Assembly: GCF_001435295.1 (NCBI RefSeq)
Contig: NZ_CM003594.1
Coordinates: forward strand, 558,001-622,000
From: Psychrobacter sp. P11F6
GTDB taxonomy: Bacteria; Pseudomonadota; Gammaproteobacteria; Pseudomonadales; Moraxellaceae
Reading direction: 5' to 3'
Length of the DNA stretch: 64,000 nucleotides
Positions 1 through 8,412 of the stretch are shown piece by piece; position 1 is the first letter of the stretch, and every line of letters begins with the position of its first letter. The notes under the pieces are model-generated. The model did no database searches. It worked only from the letters and a program-made list of their open reading frames with translations, and was not told the DNA's origin. A program made the translations under genes and the position numbers.

Positions 1-1665
1 AAAGATGTTTTTAATAGTGCTGAACGCCAAGCGACGACCATTCGTCTTATTCAGGTGCTTGGTGTTGCCGCCATCTTTACCTACTTTCTAATCTTTGTAT
101 TCTTCTTTGTACGTCGTTTACGTGAAACCGATGCTGAAGCGTTCGCTGCTCGTCGCGAGACGCAAGAAATTATGGAAACGGTAAATACGGGTCTATTCTT
201 GCTTGATAAAGACTTGAATATTGGTCAGCAGCATTCTCGCGCACTGAATGATATTATCGGTGAAGACAGATTGTCAGGAGAGAACTTTACCAACGTTTTA
301 CGTGGGCGTATTTCTGATAAAGATCTGAAAACCACACAGCAATTTATTGAGCAGCTTTACAATCCACGCGTTAAAGAAAAATTGGTAGATTCTCTCAATC
401 CGCTGCACAAAGTCATGCTACATAACAACGCTGGTGATAAAGCACAGAATAATCGCTTCTTAGACTTCAAGTTCTCACGTGTTTATGACAACAAAGACAT
501 TGCCCGTATTTTGGTCAACGTCAACGATGTATCGGATGCCGTATATTTAGAGCAGCGTCTAGAAAAAGAGCGTTCGCAAAATGATATGCAGATTGAGATG
601 CTCACCACGATTCTAAATGTAAATCCAAAGATTATTAATGAGTTTATTGATAATACGCAGATGCACATTGAGAAGATGAACAATATTTTGAAAAATCCTG
701 GTAGCTCACAATACGAGCTTGAGGGCAAACTAAAAGCCATCTATCGCGAAATGCATAGCTTAAAAGGTGAAGCTTCTGCGCTAAAACTGCATAGCTTTAC
801 CAAGATTGCCTCAGATGCGGAAGACAAACTGCACGCATTGCAAAACCAAGGTCAATTATCTGGTAACGATTTCTTGCCATTGGCCGTACATTTGGATGAC
901 TTATTAAGCCTATCAAATACCATCGCGACCTTGGGTGAGCGCATTAACCGTTCAGCACCAGCGACTGCACCAACTGCAAATGGGTTAGATGACAATAGTG
1001 CTCAAAACAGTATGTCAAAAACGGTGGCGACTGACAGTCAGACATCAAATCCTTCAACCAGTATCATAGATACTGATATCGGTCAGGATATCGACCTAGG
1101 TAATGAAGCACCTGATGATCATTTGTCTTTTTATAAAGCATTTGCAAAAGATATTGCCGCAAGACAAGGCAAGCAAGTAGAGCTAAAGAGTAATACGCTG
1201 ATGCAAGCGGACATACCAGCACATCTAGTAAAGCCGATTAAAGAGATTAGCATTCAACTACTACGTAATGCCGTGGTGCATGGCATTGAAGCGCCAAGTG
1301 TTCGTCATTCGATTGGTAAGACTGCGGTTGGGACGATTGATTTAGAAATAAAAGACAACGGCTCAGATTTCATGCTGATGGTGCAAGATGATGGTCAAGG
1401 TATTGATTATGACAGCATTCGTGCCAAGTTAAGCAGTGACGGTCGTTTTAGTACAGAAGAAGCCAGCCAGCTCAGTCAAAGCGAGCTGCTCAAACAACTG
1501 TTTTCTTCGGGTTTCTCTACCAAAGAACATGCAGATGAAGATGGCGGACGCGGTGTCGGTCTCGATATCATTAAAGCAAAAGTAAAAGATTATGATGGCA
1601 AGCTTAACGTAAACAGCGAATTTGGTCAGATGACACGGTTTGTTATTACTTTACCAAAAGCTTAA
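1..1665 (+). CDS. Membrane sensor histidine kinase with Hpt and CheA-like ATPase domains (5' end outside window)
   Basis: The reading frame is open from base 1, so the N-terminal sensory part lies outside the window; 554 residues are visible. In order I see a transmembrane helix (about residues 19-37), a PAS-like region, an Hpt-type segment with the H-box MHSLKGEASAL (His at about residue 252), a Ser/Thr-rich linker, and an HATPase domain with N-box LLRNAVVHGIE, G1 box DDGQGID and G2 box GRGVGLDII. CheA proteins share this Hpt plus ATPase logic, but no CheW-like P5 domain follows: the protein ends just after the ATPase. It probably phosphorylates the CheY-like protein encoded 62 bases downstream. 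The stimulus is unknown. Confidence 0.85.
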   Translation, partial: KDVFNSAERQATTIRLIQVLGVAAIFTYFLIFVFFFVRRLRETDAEAFAARRETQEIMETVNTGLFLLDKDLNIGQQHSRALNDIIGEDRLSGENFTNVLRGRISDKDLKTTQQFIEQLYNPRVKEKLVDSLNPLHKVMLHNNAGDKAQNNRFLDFKFSRVYDNKDIARILVNVNDVSDAVYLEQRLEKERSQNDMQIEMLTTILNVNPKIINEFIDNTQMHIEKMNNILKNPGSSQYELEGKLKAIYREMHSLKGEASALKLHSFTKIASDAEDKLHALQNQGQLSGNDFLPLAVHLDDLLSLSNTIATLGERINRSAPATAPTANGLDDNSAQNSMSKTVATDSQTSNPSTSIIDTDIGQDIDLGNEAPDDHLSFYKAFAKDIAARQGKQVELKSNTLMQADIPAHLVKPIKEISIQLLRNAVVHGIEAPSVRHSIGKTAVGTIDLEIKDNGSDFMLMVQDDGQGIDYDSIRAKLSSDGRFSTEEASQLSQSELLKQLFSSGFSTKEHADEDGGRGVGLDIIKAKVKDYDGKLNVNSEFGQMTRFVITLPKA

Positions 1666-1727
1666 TTAGAAACAGCAGGTATATTGTCAAGGATGACAAG
1701 CACTTCATTAAAGGTAATAGATCAGTT

Positions 1728-2090
1728 ATGCATAAGTTAATGATTGTTGATGATTCAAATATTATTAGAAATCGTATTCAACGCGCGTACGATTCAGGGC
1801 AGTTTATGCTGGTTGCGACGGCAACCAGTGGTGTCCAAGCCATTGAAAAGTTCAATGTCCATCGTCCTGACGTAATCACCATGGACTTGACCATGCCACA
1901 AATGGACGGACTTGAATGCATTGAGAAAATCATTGCGATTGACCCTGAAGTACGCATTTTAGTGGTGTCAGCACTGTCTGATAAAGCCACTGGCATTGAA
2001 GCATTGTCGTTGGGTGCCAGCGGATTTTTGTGCAAGCCTTTTTCAGAAGAAGAGCTTGTAGAGTCTTTGTATGAGCTAATGCAAGACTAA
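1728..2090 (+). CDS. CheY-like single-domain response regulator
   Basis: This 120-residue protein is one receiver domain with no output domain. The acidic pair D8-D9, phosphoacceptor D53 (in TMDLTMPQMDG), S81 and K103 (in CKPF) are all present, so phosphorylation should be possible. It lies between the kinase and two CheX-like genes, which suggests it is the receiver of this pathway, acting through protein contact or as a phosphate sink. Flagellar CheY is the closest general type, but no motility genes are in the window, so I give no cheY symbol. Confidence 0.92.
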   Translation: MHKLMIVDDSNIIRNRIQRAYDSGQFMLVATATSGVQAIEKFNVHRPDVITMDLTMPQMDGLECIEKIIAIDPEVRILVVSALSDKATGIEALSLGASGFLCKPFSEEELVESLYELMQD

Positions 2091-2119
2091 ACCATTCAAC
2101 GACTTAAGTAGATGTCATT

Positions 2120-2569
2120 ATGAAAGAACAAAAGCTACAGATTTTTTTAAGTATTATTAGTAACTATTTTAATCAGTTTGGGGGCGAGGAGCTTGTCGCT
2201 GACACCCCATATCTGTTAGAGAACAAACAGCCAAAAGTTCATGATTATACGGGTGTGATCGGTATATCGGGTGGACAAAAGGGCGTGGTGTATTTTTCGG
2301 CAACCCGTCAGCTATTGTCCGCTATACTGGATAGCATGGGTGAAACGGATAAAAGCGATGAGAATTATATCGATTTGGCTGGCGAAGTGGCCAATACAAT
2401 CGCTGGTAATGCGCGTAAAGAGTTTGGCTCAGAATTCCATATTTCTGTGCCGTTTGTATTTAAAGGCTCTCCACAAAGTATTGTGTTGCCGAATGATGAG
2501 CGTTCTTTTATCATTCCCATCACTTGGAACTCGCAGATAGGCGAGATTGTGGTCTGTTTGCAGGATTAA
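2120..2569 (+). CDS. CheX-like phosphatase-family protein, first copy
   Basis: The protein has 149 residues and a CheX-type fold signature. The helix GEVANTIAGNARKEFG contains the ExxN pair (E89, N92) that CheX and CheC/FliY phosphatases use to dephosphorylate CheY-P. It starts 29 bases after the response-regulator stop and is followed 41 bases later by a paralogue, so the four genes look co-transcribed. The likely job is to reset the CheY-like protein. The fold and active residues are seen or family knowledge; the partner is inferred from context. Confidence 0.85.
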   Translation: MKEQKLQIFLSIISNYFNQFGGEELVADTPYLLENKQPKVHDYTGVIGISGGQKGVVYFSATRQLLSAILDSMGETDKSDENYIDLAGEVANTIAGNARKEFGSEFHISVPFVFKGSPQSIVLPNDERSFIIPITWNSQIGEIVVCLQD

Positions 2570-2610
2570 CGTTGCTGCCACCGCGTCATAAAGATGGATA
2601 TTAATATATT

Positions 2611-3060
2611 ATGGTTAAAGTAGAAAAATTGGGTGTGTTTCTGAGCTCAATCAATGCATTTTTTGCACAAATTGATGGCTCGGAAGTGTCCATTGATACC
2701 CCTTATTTAAATCATAACAAGAGTGCTGTTGGTTATGATTATAGCGGCGTTATCGAGATATCAGGGCCTTTGGAAGGCTGTGTGTATGTGAGTGCACCAA
2801 GCGTGATGTTACGAGAGGTCATAAAAGTGATGGGCGAGCCTGACTCATCGATCACGATGATGAAAGATCTGCTCGGTGAGATGGCCAACACTATCTCTGG
2901 TAATGCTCGTACTGAGTTTGGCTCAGAGTTTATTATCTCGCCGCCGCATATTGTTGAGAGCGCACCAAGCGTGTCTTATTTGCCAAAAGATCGCCAAAGT
3001 TACGTCACGCCATTTACGTGGCGTGGGTATAAAGCGGTCATTGGTATCTGTATCGCTTAA
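2611..3060 (+). CDS. CheX-like phosphatase-family protein, second copy
   Basis: This tandem paralogue of the preceding gene has the same length (149 residues) and the same layout: an N-terminal IDTPYL-type segment, a YSGVIEISG strand and a GEMANTISGNARTEFG helix. The ExxN pair is E90 and N93, so it also appears catalytically intact. The two copies have diverged well beyond a recent duplication, which suggests separate roles. CheX usually dimerises, so a heterodimer is possible. It is the last gene of the unit; a hairpin terminator follows 30 bases after the stop. Confidence 0.85.
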   Translation: MVKVEKLGVFLSSINAFFAQIDGSEVSIDTPYLNHNKSAVGYDYSGVIEISGPLEGCVYVSAPSVMLREVIKVMGEPDSSITMMKDLLGEMANTISGNARTEFGSEFIISPPHIVESAPSVSYLPKDRQSYVTPFTWRGYKAVIGICIA

Positions 3061-3090
3061 TCTACAGCTGCTCATTTATTCAGTATAAAG

Positions 3091-3115
3091 AACGACGTTA
3101 ATGCGTCGTTTTTTT
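3091..3115 (+). terminator. Intrinsic terminator of the kinase/CheY/CheX operon
   Basis: Arms AACGACG and CGTCGTT enclose a six-base loop and run into a T tract. It separates the phosphorelay operon from rpsB. Confidence 0.85.
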
Positions 3116-3386
3116 ATGCGTTATCATCCACTTAAACAGCATAATAGCGCTAGCAGTCGCTAAGCATTATATGATAAAATACAGCCCAGCTATTTTTATC
3201 ACATCGTATTTTTACGTTCAAATGATAGCTCAATTTTTTAAACCAACCCATCAACCAATGACACACACATCATGGCAAAGAATTGCTGGGTGTTTGGCGA
3301 CTTGATTAATTTGCAAAAAAGTTAGTGCTGCCCCAATAAACATTAACCGTTAGCAGATGCGTGTCGCTAGATAGGCAGTTTTTGTG

Positions 3387-3423
3387 ATGTGGAGGCATAA
3401 CCCAACCAATAGGAATTCCACAT
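3387..3423 (+). promoter_or_regulatory. rpsB leader hairpin that covers the start codon
   Basis: Bases 3387-3393 (ATGTGGA) are perfectly complementary to 3417-3423 (TCCACAT), and the second arm includes the first two bases of the rpsB ATG. The Shine-Dalgarno AGGA (3411-3414) lies in the loop. In gammaproteobacteria S2 represses its own operon through the rpsB leader (established); that this hairpin is the S2 operator is inference. The rest of the 3116-3386 gap presumably holds the promoter, but I cannot place it with confidence. Confidence 0.55.
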
Positions 3424-4219
3424 GTCTACAAAGAATCCAACCAAAATCGAAATGCGCGACTTACTACAAGCCGGCGCTCACTTTGGTCACCAAACACGTT
3501 TTTGGAATCCAAAAATGGGACCATACATCTTTGGTGCCCGTAATAAGATTCACATCATCAACTTAGAGCACACAGTAAAAGCGTTTAACGAAGCATTGAC
3601 TTATGTTAACGGCTTAGCTGCCAAGAAAAACAAAGTATTATTCGTAGGTACTAAACGCGCAGCAAGCGGTATCATCGCTGAGCAAGCAGCACGCGCTGGC
3701 ATGCCATACGTTGACCATCGCTGGTTAGGTGGTATGTTGACTAACTGGAAAACACTACGCCAGTCAATCAACCGTCTAAAAGAGCTAGAAAAACAAGCAG
3801 AAGACGGTACTTTCGCCAAGCTTACTAAGCGCGAAGCGTTAGAGCGTACTCGCGATATGGAAAAACTTGAGCGTTCACTAGGCGGTATTAAAGATATGGG
3901 CGGCCTACCTGATGCAATCTTCGTTGTAGACGTAGATCATGAAGCGATTGCTATCAAAGAAGCTAAAAATCTAGGTATCCCAGTTATCGGTATCGTTGAT
4001 ACTAACTCTAGCCCAGATAACGTTGATTACATCATCCCAGCAAACGATGATGCTATCCGTGCTGTGACCTTGTATGTGACTTCTATGGCTGATGCGATTA
4101 TCGCTGGTAAAGAATACGCACAGACTCAAGCGGGCGGCAAAGCTGAGCAAGAAGCACCTGCTATTGAAGAAGCACCAGTTGAAGCCAAAGCAGAAGAAGC
4201 GGCGACTCCAGCAGAATAA
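3422..4219 (+). CDS. rpsB: 30S ribosomal protein S2
   Basis: S2 is a primary component of the small ribosomal subunit and binds 16S rRNA on the solvent side. The 265-residue protein starts with the typical segment [20 protein letters not shown] and has the conserved [14 protein letters not shown] region. It is longer than the E. coli protein (241) because of an acidic Glu/Ala-rich tail of about 30 residues, common in this family group. The start follows AGGA with normal spacing. tsf follows 332 bases later in the classic rpsB-tsf arrangement, with a partly terminating hairpin between them. Confidence 0.98.
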   Translation: MSTKNPTKIEMRDLLQAGAHFGHQTRFWNPKMGPYIFGARNKIHIINLEHTVKAFNEALTYVNGLAAKKNKVLFVGTKRAASGIIAEQAARAGMPYVDHRWLGGMLTNWKTLRQSINRLKELEKQAEDGTFAKLTKREALERTRDMEKLERSLGGIKDMGGLPDAIFVVDVDHEAIAIKEAKNLGIPVIGIVDTNSSPDNVDYIIPANDDAIRAVTLYVTSMADAIIAGKEYAQTQAGGKAEQEAPAIEEAPVEAKAEEAATPAE

Positions 4220-4310
4220 TTGGCTGACCAAAAAGGTTTAACTTTGTAACGGTGTCTTGATAGTTATCTTGTCAGCATTCATATAAAGTTATTAACAGCG
4301 TATAAGCTTA

Positions 4311-4349
4311 CAATAGGCATGATGTAGTTTTACTCGTCATGCCTTATTG
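4311..4349 (+). terminator. Hairpin in the rpsB-tsf gap, possible attenuator
   Basis: CAATA-GGCATGATG pairs with CGTCATGCC-T-TATTG, with one bulged T. No T tract follows, so it is not a canonical terminator. A partial terminator or RNA-processing site between rpsB and tsf is known in E. coli; the same role here is inference. The rest of the 332-base gap shows no gene. Confidence 0.45.
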
Positions 4350-4551
4350 TTGATGGAACACTCGTTAATAAGCGAGTATTATCGCTTACATATGCCCTCG
4401 TGATGCACAATATCTGTCATTACAATGATGTCTGTTATCACGATCAACCATGAGTGCTTCCATTACTATAAGAGCGATATAGTACCAATAGATAGCAAAG
4501 ATATATCTCATAGAAATTAAGCACTCCCATACATAATAAAAGGTAACTCTT

Positions 4552-5436
4552 ATGTCAGAAGTAAAAGTATCTGCCAAAATGGTAAAAGAATTGCGTGACC
4601 GTACTGGTCTTGGCATGATGGAATGTAAAAAAGCGTTAGAAGAATCAAACGGCGATGTAGAAACTGCCATTGATAACCTACGTAAATCTGGTCAAGCCAA
4701 AGCAGCTAAAAAAGCTGGTAACATTGCAGCTGATGGCGCTATCATCATCGCTCAAGGCGACAACAAAGCATTCTTGTTAGAAGTAAACTGCCAAACTGAC
4801 TTCGTTGCAAAAGACGAAAACTTTACGGCATTTGCAGAAGCAGTAGCGAACATTGCATTAGAAAACAATGTGACTGACGTAGCTGCTATTGCTGAATTGC
4901 CATATGGCAATGGTCAGACTGTTGAAGAAGCTCGTGTATCTTTGGTACAAAAAATCGGCGAAAATATCCAAGTACGCCGCGTTGAAGTATTAGAAGGTAG
5001 CAACCTTGCTTCATACCGTCATGGTCTACGTATTGGTGTTGTGGTATCTTTTGAAGGCGGCAACGCAGATACTGGCAAAAATCTTGCCATGCATATCGCT
5101 GCGTTTAACCCAGTTGCGGTTGATGACGAAAGTGTCGATGCTGATTTATTAGCACGCGAAAAAGACATCATCGAAGCAAAAGCTCGTGAGTCTGGCAAGC
5201 CTGATAACATCGTTGAAAAAATGATCGAAGGTGGCCTACGTAAGTATCTAGAAGAAGTGACTTTACTACGTCAGCCATATGTTATGGACAACGAGAAGAA
5301 AGTTGGTGATGTACTAAAAGCTGAAGGCGTAAAAGTACTTGCTTTCAAACGTCTAGAAGTTGGTGAAGGCATCGAGAAAAAGCAAGAAGATTTCGCTGCT
5401 GAAGTTGCTGCAACACAAGCACTGGCTAACAAGTAA
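4552..5436 (+). CDS. tsf: Elongation factor Ts
   Basis: EF-Ts is the guanine-nucleotide exchange factor that recycles EF-Tu (encoded here at 52021). The 294 residues begin with the N-terminal UBA-like module ([18 protein letters not shown]) and contain the TDF motif in [13 protein letters not shown], which contacts EF-Tu to release GDP. Family length is about 283-295, so it is complete. The start ATG follows AAAAGGTAACTCTT, with AGG as ribosome-binding site. A bidirectional terminator lies about 145 bases downstream. Confidence 0.98.
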   Translation: MSEVKVSAKMVKELRDRTGLGMMECKKALEESNGDVETAIDNLRKSGQAKAAKKAGNIAADGAIIIAQGDNKAFLLEVNCQTDFVAKDENFTAFAEAVANIALENNVTDVAAIAELPYGNGQTVEEARVSLVQKIGENIQVRRVEVLEGSNLASYRHGLRIGVVVSFEGGNADTGKNLAMHIAAFNPVAVDDESVDADLLAREKDIIEAKARESGKPDNIVEKMIEGGLRKYLEEVTLLRQPYVMDNEKKVGDVLKAEGVKVLAFKRLEVGEGIEKKQEDFAAEVAATQALANK

Positions 5437-5580
5437 TTTTTAAATTTTGCTAAGAAGAATGGTGAGTGCTAAGCTTTTTGGTTTGGTACTCACCGATCAG
5501 CTTTATTGTTAATCTTGTATCGAACTCAAAAAATATGACAAGATAGATTATGAATGAATAGATAAAATCTCTTAGCACAA

Positions 5581-5613
5581 AAAAGCCCGTTAATTATATT
5601 AACGGGCTTTTTT
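5581..5613. terminator. Bidirectional terminator between tsf and the lytic transglycosylase
   Basis: A 13-bp perfect stem (AAAAGCCCGTTAA / TTAACGGGCTTTT) is flanked by A and T runs, so it can end transcription from both convergent genes. A second hairpin without a T tract (GGTGAGT/ACTCACC, 5461-5494) lies just after tsf. Confidence 0.9.
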
Positions 5614-5647
5614 ACGTTTGGATTCAACGGTTCATGTAGTCTTCATT

Positions 5648-6490
5648 TTAGCGTAGCGCATCATATGCTGAATTGGCATAGCTGGCACTATTGCTATTAC
5701 TGCTGGTACCATAGCTGACGTTTTGTAAGCCGCTACTGAGACTAGGATTGGCGATTTGATTACTAGCATTCATGGTACTGCCTGATAGCCCTGAGTCGTT
5801 TTTATACAAGCTATGGTAACGGCTCATGACATTTTTGACATAGTTACGGGTTTCTTTAAAAGGCGGGATGCCGTTATATTTATCAACGTTACCTTCACCT
5901 GCATTATAGCCCGCAACCGCAAATTCTACGTTGTTATTAAACCGCTTCATCAACCATGCAATATATTTAGCAGAGCCTTCGATATTATCTGCAGGGTTCC
6001 AAGGATTGCTGACTTTGAAGCGTCGCGCAGTCGCTGGCATTAGCTGCATGAGACCTTGCGCACCGACAGGTGAGCGTGCATTTGGGTTAAATGCGGATTC
6101 GCTATGCATCATTGCTTTTATAAGCCCAGGATCTACGCCATGACGCTGAGCTGAGGCGCGAATATAACTGTCGTATGAGTTGCGGCTTCCGCTACTGCTG
6201 GCAGAGCTACTACCGTAATTACTGCTGCTATTGTCACTACTACCGTCATACATTTTAGAATCTTTGTAGTAAGTGACTTTTACCTTTTTGGTGAATTTGT
6301 CAAAATTACCACTTGGATTGACGTTAGTGAGTAAGACTTGTCCGCCTTTGTCTTTGTAAATATACATATTACCTGCTTGAGCAGCAACAGATAGAGATAG
6401 GCTGGATAGGGCGACAGCGGTCAATAAAACAGGAGACAAGCAGCGAGTCACTAAGGTTGTAACATTTATCATAGGGTTATCACTTTTCAT
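5648..6490 (-). CDS. Periplasmic lytic transglycosylase (SLT domain) with N-terminal DUF4124-like segment
   Basis: This enzyme cleaves the MurNAc-GlcNAc bond of peptidoglycan to form 1,6-anhydro ends. A signal peptide (roughly residues 1-39, ending AAQAG) is followed by a short DUF4124-like module (YIYKDKGGQVLLTN), a Ser-rich linker, and an SLT domain from about residue 105. Catalytic E131 sits in HSESAFNP, followed by GAQGLMQLMPATA and AGYNAGEGNV, all standard for the family. A second in-frame ATG six codons in (MINV) is an equally plausible start; neither has a strong ribosome-binding site. It stands alone, convergent with tsf. Confidence 0.9.
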   Translation of the reverse strand: MKSDNPMINVTTLVTRCLSPVLLTAVALSSLSLSVAAQAGNMYIYKDKGGQVLLTNVNPSGNFDKFTKKVKVTYYKDSKMYDGSSDNSSSNYGSSSASSSGSRNSYDSYIRASAQRHGVDPGLIKAMMHSESAFNPNARSPVGAQGLMQLMPATARRFKVSNPWNPADNIEGSAKYIAWLMKRFNNNVEFAVAGYNAGEGNVDKYNGIPPFKETRNYVKNVMSRYHSLYKNDSGLSGSTMNASNQIANPSLSSGLQNVSYGTSSNSNSASYANSAYDALR

Positions 6491-6835
6491 CGAGTAATAG
6501 CAAATTACTTTGCCTATAGGCGCGTCGTTCTGCGCATTTAAGCGGTTATCGTGCTGGTAGGATTTTATCGCTGTAAACGATATAGCACCCTAGCAAAAAC
6601 CACGTCTAACTAGAAACCACTCGCATTGGATACAAAAAATAATAGTTGCTTACTATAACATATAATAACTTTTCGACGCATACGATTATCAGTACAAAGT
6701 ATAAAAGTCATTTTTAATTTGTAAAAAAATCAACATACTACCGTTTTTGAGTACGTTGATTGAGTATCGGCTTTATTATTTTTAGGCGTATGTGGTACGT
6801 GAATATTCTGGCTGTAGCAATGAATGAATCGTGAG
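6491..6835. other. Intergenic region upstream of the lytic transglycosylase
   Basis: About 345 AT-rich bases. It should contain the minus-strand promoter of the transglycosylase, but I cannot single out a convincing -35/-10 pair, and I see no gene. Confidence 0.4.
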
Positions 6836-6876
6836 AAATAAAAGCTGTTCAAAGCACTGAAAACTGCTTTGAACAG
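6836..6876 (-). terminator. Terminator after lrgB
   Basis: A perfect 12-bp inverted repeat (CTGTTCAAAGCA / TGCTTTGAACAG, 6845-6876) begins two bases after the lrgB stop codon. On the minus strand it leads into CTTTTATTT, so it probably terminates lrgAB. Confidence 0.75.
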
Positions 6877-6878
6877 GG

Positions 6879-7568
6879 TTATATAGAAAGTGCACTGATA
6901 AAAATAGGCACCCAAACGGCGGTGACCAGCCCGTTTACTGCCAATCCAAATGCCGCATAACGCCCAGCAGTGTGGCTAATTTGCCATGCTTCGACGGTAC
7001 CAAAAGCATGTGCTGCCAACCCAAGTGCTAAGCCCTTGGCACGGTCATCATCGATACCGCGAAATAAAAAGCGCGCCAAAGTACCACCGATAAGCCCTGA
7101 GACAATAATAATTAAGTTAGCCATGGCAAGTGGTGCTTTAATTAAATCTGCGACACTCAGACCGATTGGTGTGGTCACTGAACGCGTTGCGAAAGCGAGT
7201 ATAGTGTCGTGACTTAATGAAAATAAATAAGCCAATGACATCGGTAGCAATGCACCAACCACACTTGCAAGGATGACTATGAGAGTAAGCTTTTTGACTG
7301 GTAGACCTTTAAAGTTCATTGCTGCTAATGGTACTGCCAATAATACGGTGACATATCCCAATAGGTGATCAAATACAGGCTTGGCAACATCGTAATAATC
7401 GTTGTAATCCCATTGTAGGATAAACAAAAATAAAAGAACAAGCGCCAACGCCGTAATCACCATCGGCAGCCATGAGAGCTTACGTGCCAGTACACGAGCA
7501 GTCACATGAGCGATTAGCGTTAATAATATCGCTGCAAAGGTTGCCACAAACACGTTATCAAAAGTCAT
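6879..7568 (-). CDS. lrgB: LrgB/CidB family membrane protein
   Basis: LrgB-family proteins are polytopic inner-membrane proteins that partner LrgA/CidA; the pairs have been linked to murein hydrolase control and to export of small metabolites such as pyruvate. The 229 residues show several hydrophobic helices and the signature region FATRSVTTPIGLSVA plus LGLAAHAFGT. I chose ATG at 7568, preceded by AAGGA, over a longer open frame to 7673 that would overlap lrgA. lrgA ends 22 bases upstream, so the two are an operon. The substrate cannot be told from sequence. Confidence 0.88.
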   Translation of the reverse strand: MTFDNVFVATFAAILLTLIAHVTARVLARKLSWLPMVITALALVLLFLFILQWDYNDYYDVAKPVFDHLLGYVTVLLAVPLAAMNFKGLPVKKLTLIVILASVVGALLPMSLAYLFSLSHDTILAFATRSVTTPIGLSVADLIKAPLAMANLIIIVSGLIGGTLARFLFRGIDDDRAKGLALGLAAHAFGTVEAWQISHTAGRYAAFGLAVNGLVTAVWVPIFISALSI

Positions 7569-7590
7569 TGCATTTCCTTGTTCATGCAGC

Positions 7591-8025
7591 TCATAGCTGT
7601 CCTTTGTGCTCTTCAACGGTGGTGCTATCGATGCTAACATCGTGATTGAGCGAACGGTTGGCAAGTATGGCAAGTCCCCAAAGCGGTATGAGTGTGCTAA
7701 TAATCATCGTCAGCATAACGCCCCAAAGCTCATCACCTAAAGCGAATAGCAGTAAACCTGCACCTGCAGACACGGGCAAAAAAGCAAAACCGCTATCCAC
7801 CAATAAAGTATTACTGGCTTGGGTGAGCCAACTGGGCAACCCTTTAAGTAATCGCCATGCCATCAAAATAAAGAACATGGCGACCAATCCAACGATGTTG
7901 GCAGCCTTTTCTATTCCTACTAATTGACAGATGATAACGGCTGATTCACGAACCACGATGACCATCGTGAGTGTCAGGACTAAGGCAAGCCATAGCGGCA
8001 AATGGGCGGAGTGAGTAGATTTCAT
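7591..8025 (-). CDS. lrgA: LrgA/CidA family holin-like membrane protein
   Basis: This is the partner of the LrgB-like protein downstream. From the ATG at 8025 the protein has 144 residues with four predicted membrane helices and a DELWGVM segment typical of LrgA/CidA after a Gly/Ala-rich helix. An open frame continues upstream to a TTG at 8112, but that would run through a long palindrome and make the protein longer than usual; I prefer 8025, although its ribosome-binding site is weak. The C-terminal tail is hydrophilic. Confidence 0.82.
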   Translation of the reverse strand: MKSTHSAHLPLWLALVLTLTMVIVVRESAVIICQLVGIEKAANIVGLVAMFFILMAWRLLKGLPSWLTQASNTLLVDSGFAFLPVSAGAGLLLFALGDELWGVMLTMIISTLIPLWGLAILANRSLNHDVSIDSTTVEEHKGQL

Positions 8026-8071
8026 AAGAAATACTGGCCGATTTAGAAAGAGATAGGATAGTAGCAACAAA

Positions 8072-8109
8072 ATAGATAGAACACATTCTAATGAGTGTGT
8101 TCTATCTAT
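8072..8109. promoter_or_regulatory. Long palindrome in the lrgA leader
   Basis: Perfect 14-bp arms ATAGATAGAACACA and TGTGTTCTATCTAT enclose ten bases that can pair further, leaving only a TAAT loop. It sits 47 bases upstream of the chosen lrgA ATG, where an operator or leader hairpin would act. CidR/LrgR-type regulation is known for the family; use of this site is inference. Confidence 0.6.
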
Positions 8110-8184
8110 CAATGATATGAATATTGGTTGAACCTATAGCCGATGATTATATAGAGAGTAGGCAAACTAATAAAGCTTATAGCA

Positions 8185-8292
8185 TATCGTCAGTGTGATT
8201 ATAAATAGCAACAGCGTTAAGCTCGCTTAATATAATGAATGTATCATTTGCGCCAGGCTACCTTGTGCTCACTTTAAACGACGTCAACTATG
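8185..8292 (+). repeat. 108-bp dispersed intergenic element, copy A
   Basis: It aligns nearly end to end with copies at 23890 and 36121. The left end is TATCGTCA and the right end AACTATG, imperfect inverted repeats. The core GGCTACCTTGTGC lies 71 bases from the left end, as in copy B. No open frame. It lies between hflX and lrgA and fills most of the 8110-8342 gap. Confidence 0.75.
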
Positions 8293-8342
8293 GTAGCGCG
8301 TTTTCGTGATCGGGTAACCTATAAAATTTAATGCTATGTGCC

Positions 8343-8378
8343 AAAAAAAAGGATGATATCAATGGATATCATCCTTTT
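8343..8378 (-). terminator. Terminator after hflX
   Basis: A 10-bp stem GGATGATATC / GATATCATCC with loop AATG is followed on the minus strand by eight T. It lies about 35 bases after the hflX stop. Confidence 0.88.
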
Positions 8379-8412
8379 GTCTTTTATAAAGCTATTTTAC
8401 AGATTCAGTCAT

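Noticed and set aside
4386..4670. 94-codon minus-strand frame across the rpsB-tsf gap and the tsf start
   Set aside because: It overlaps the tsf start on the other strand and has no coding signals.
8026..8112. Longer LrgA from a TTG at 8112
   Set aside because: It would translate through the 38-bp palindrome, lacks an ATG, and makes the protein longer than typical LrgA.
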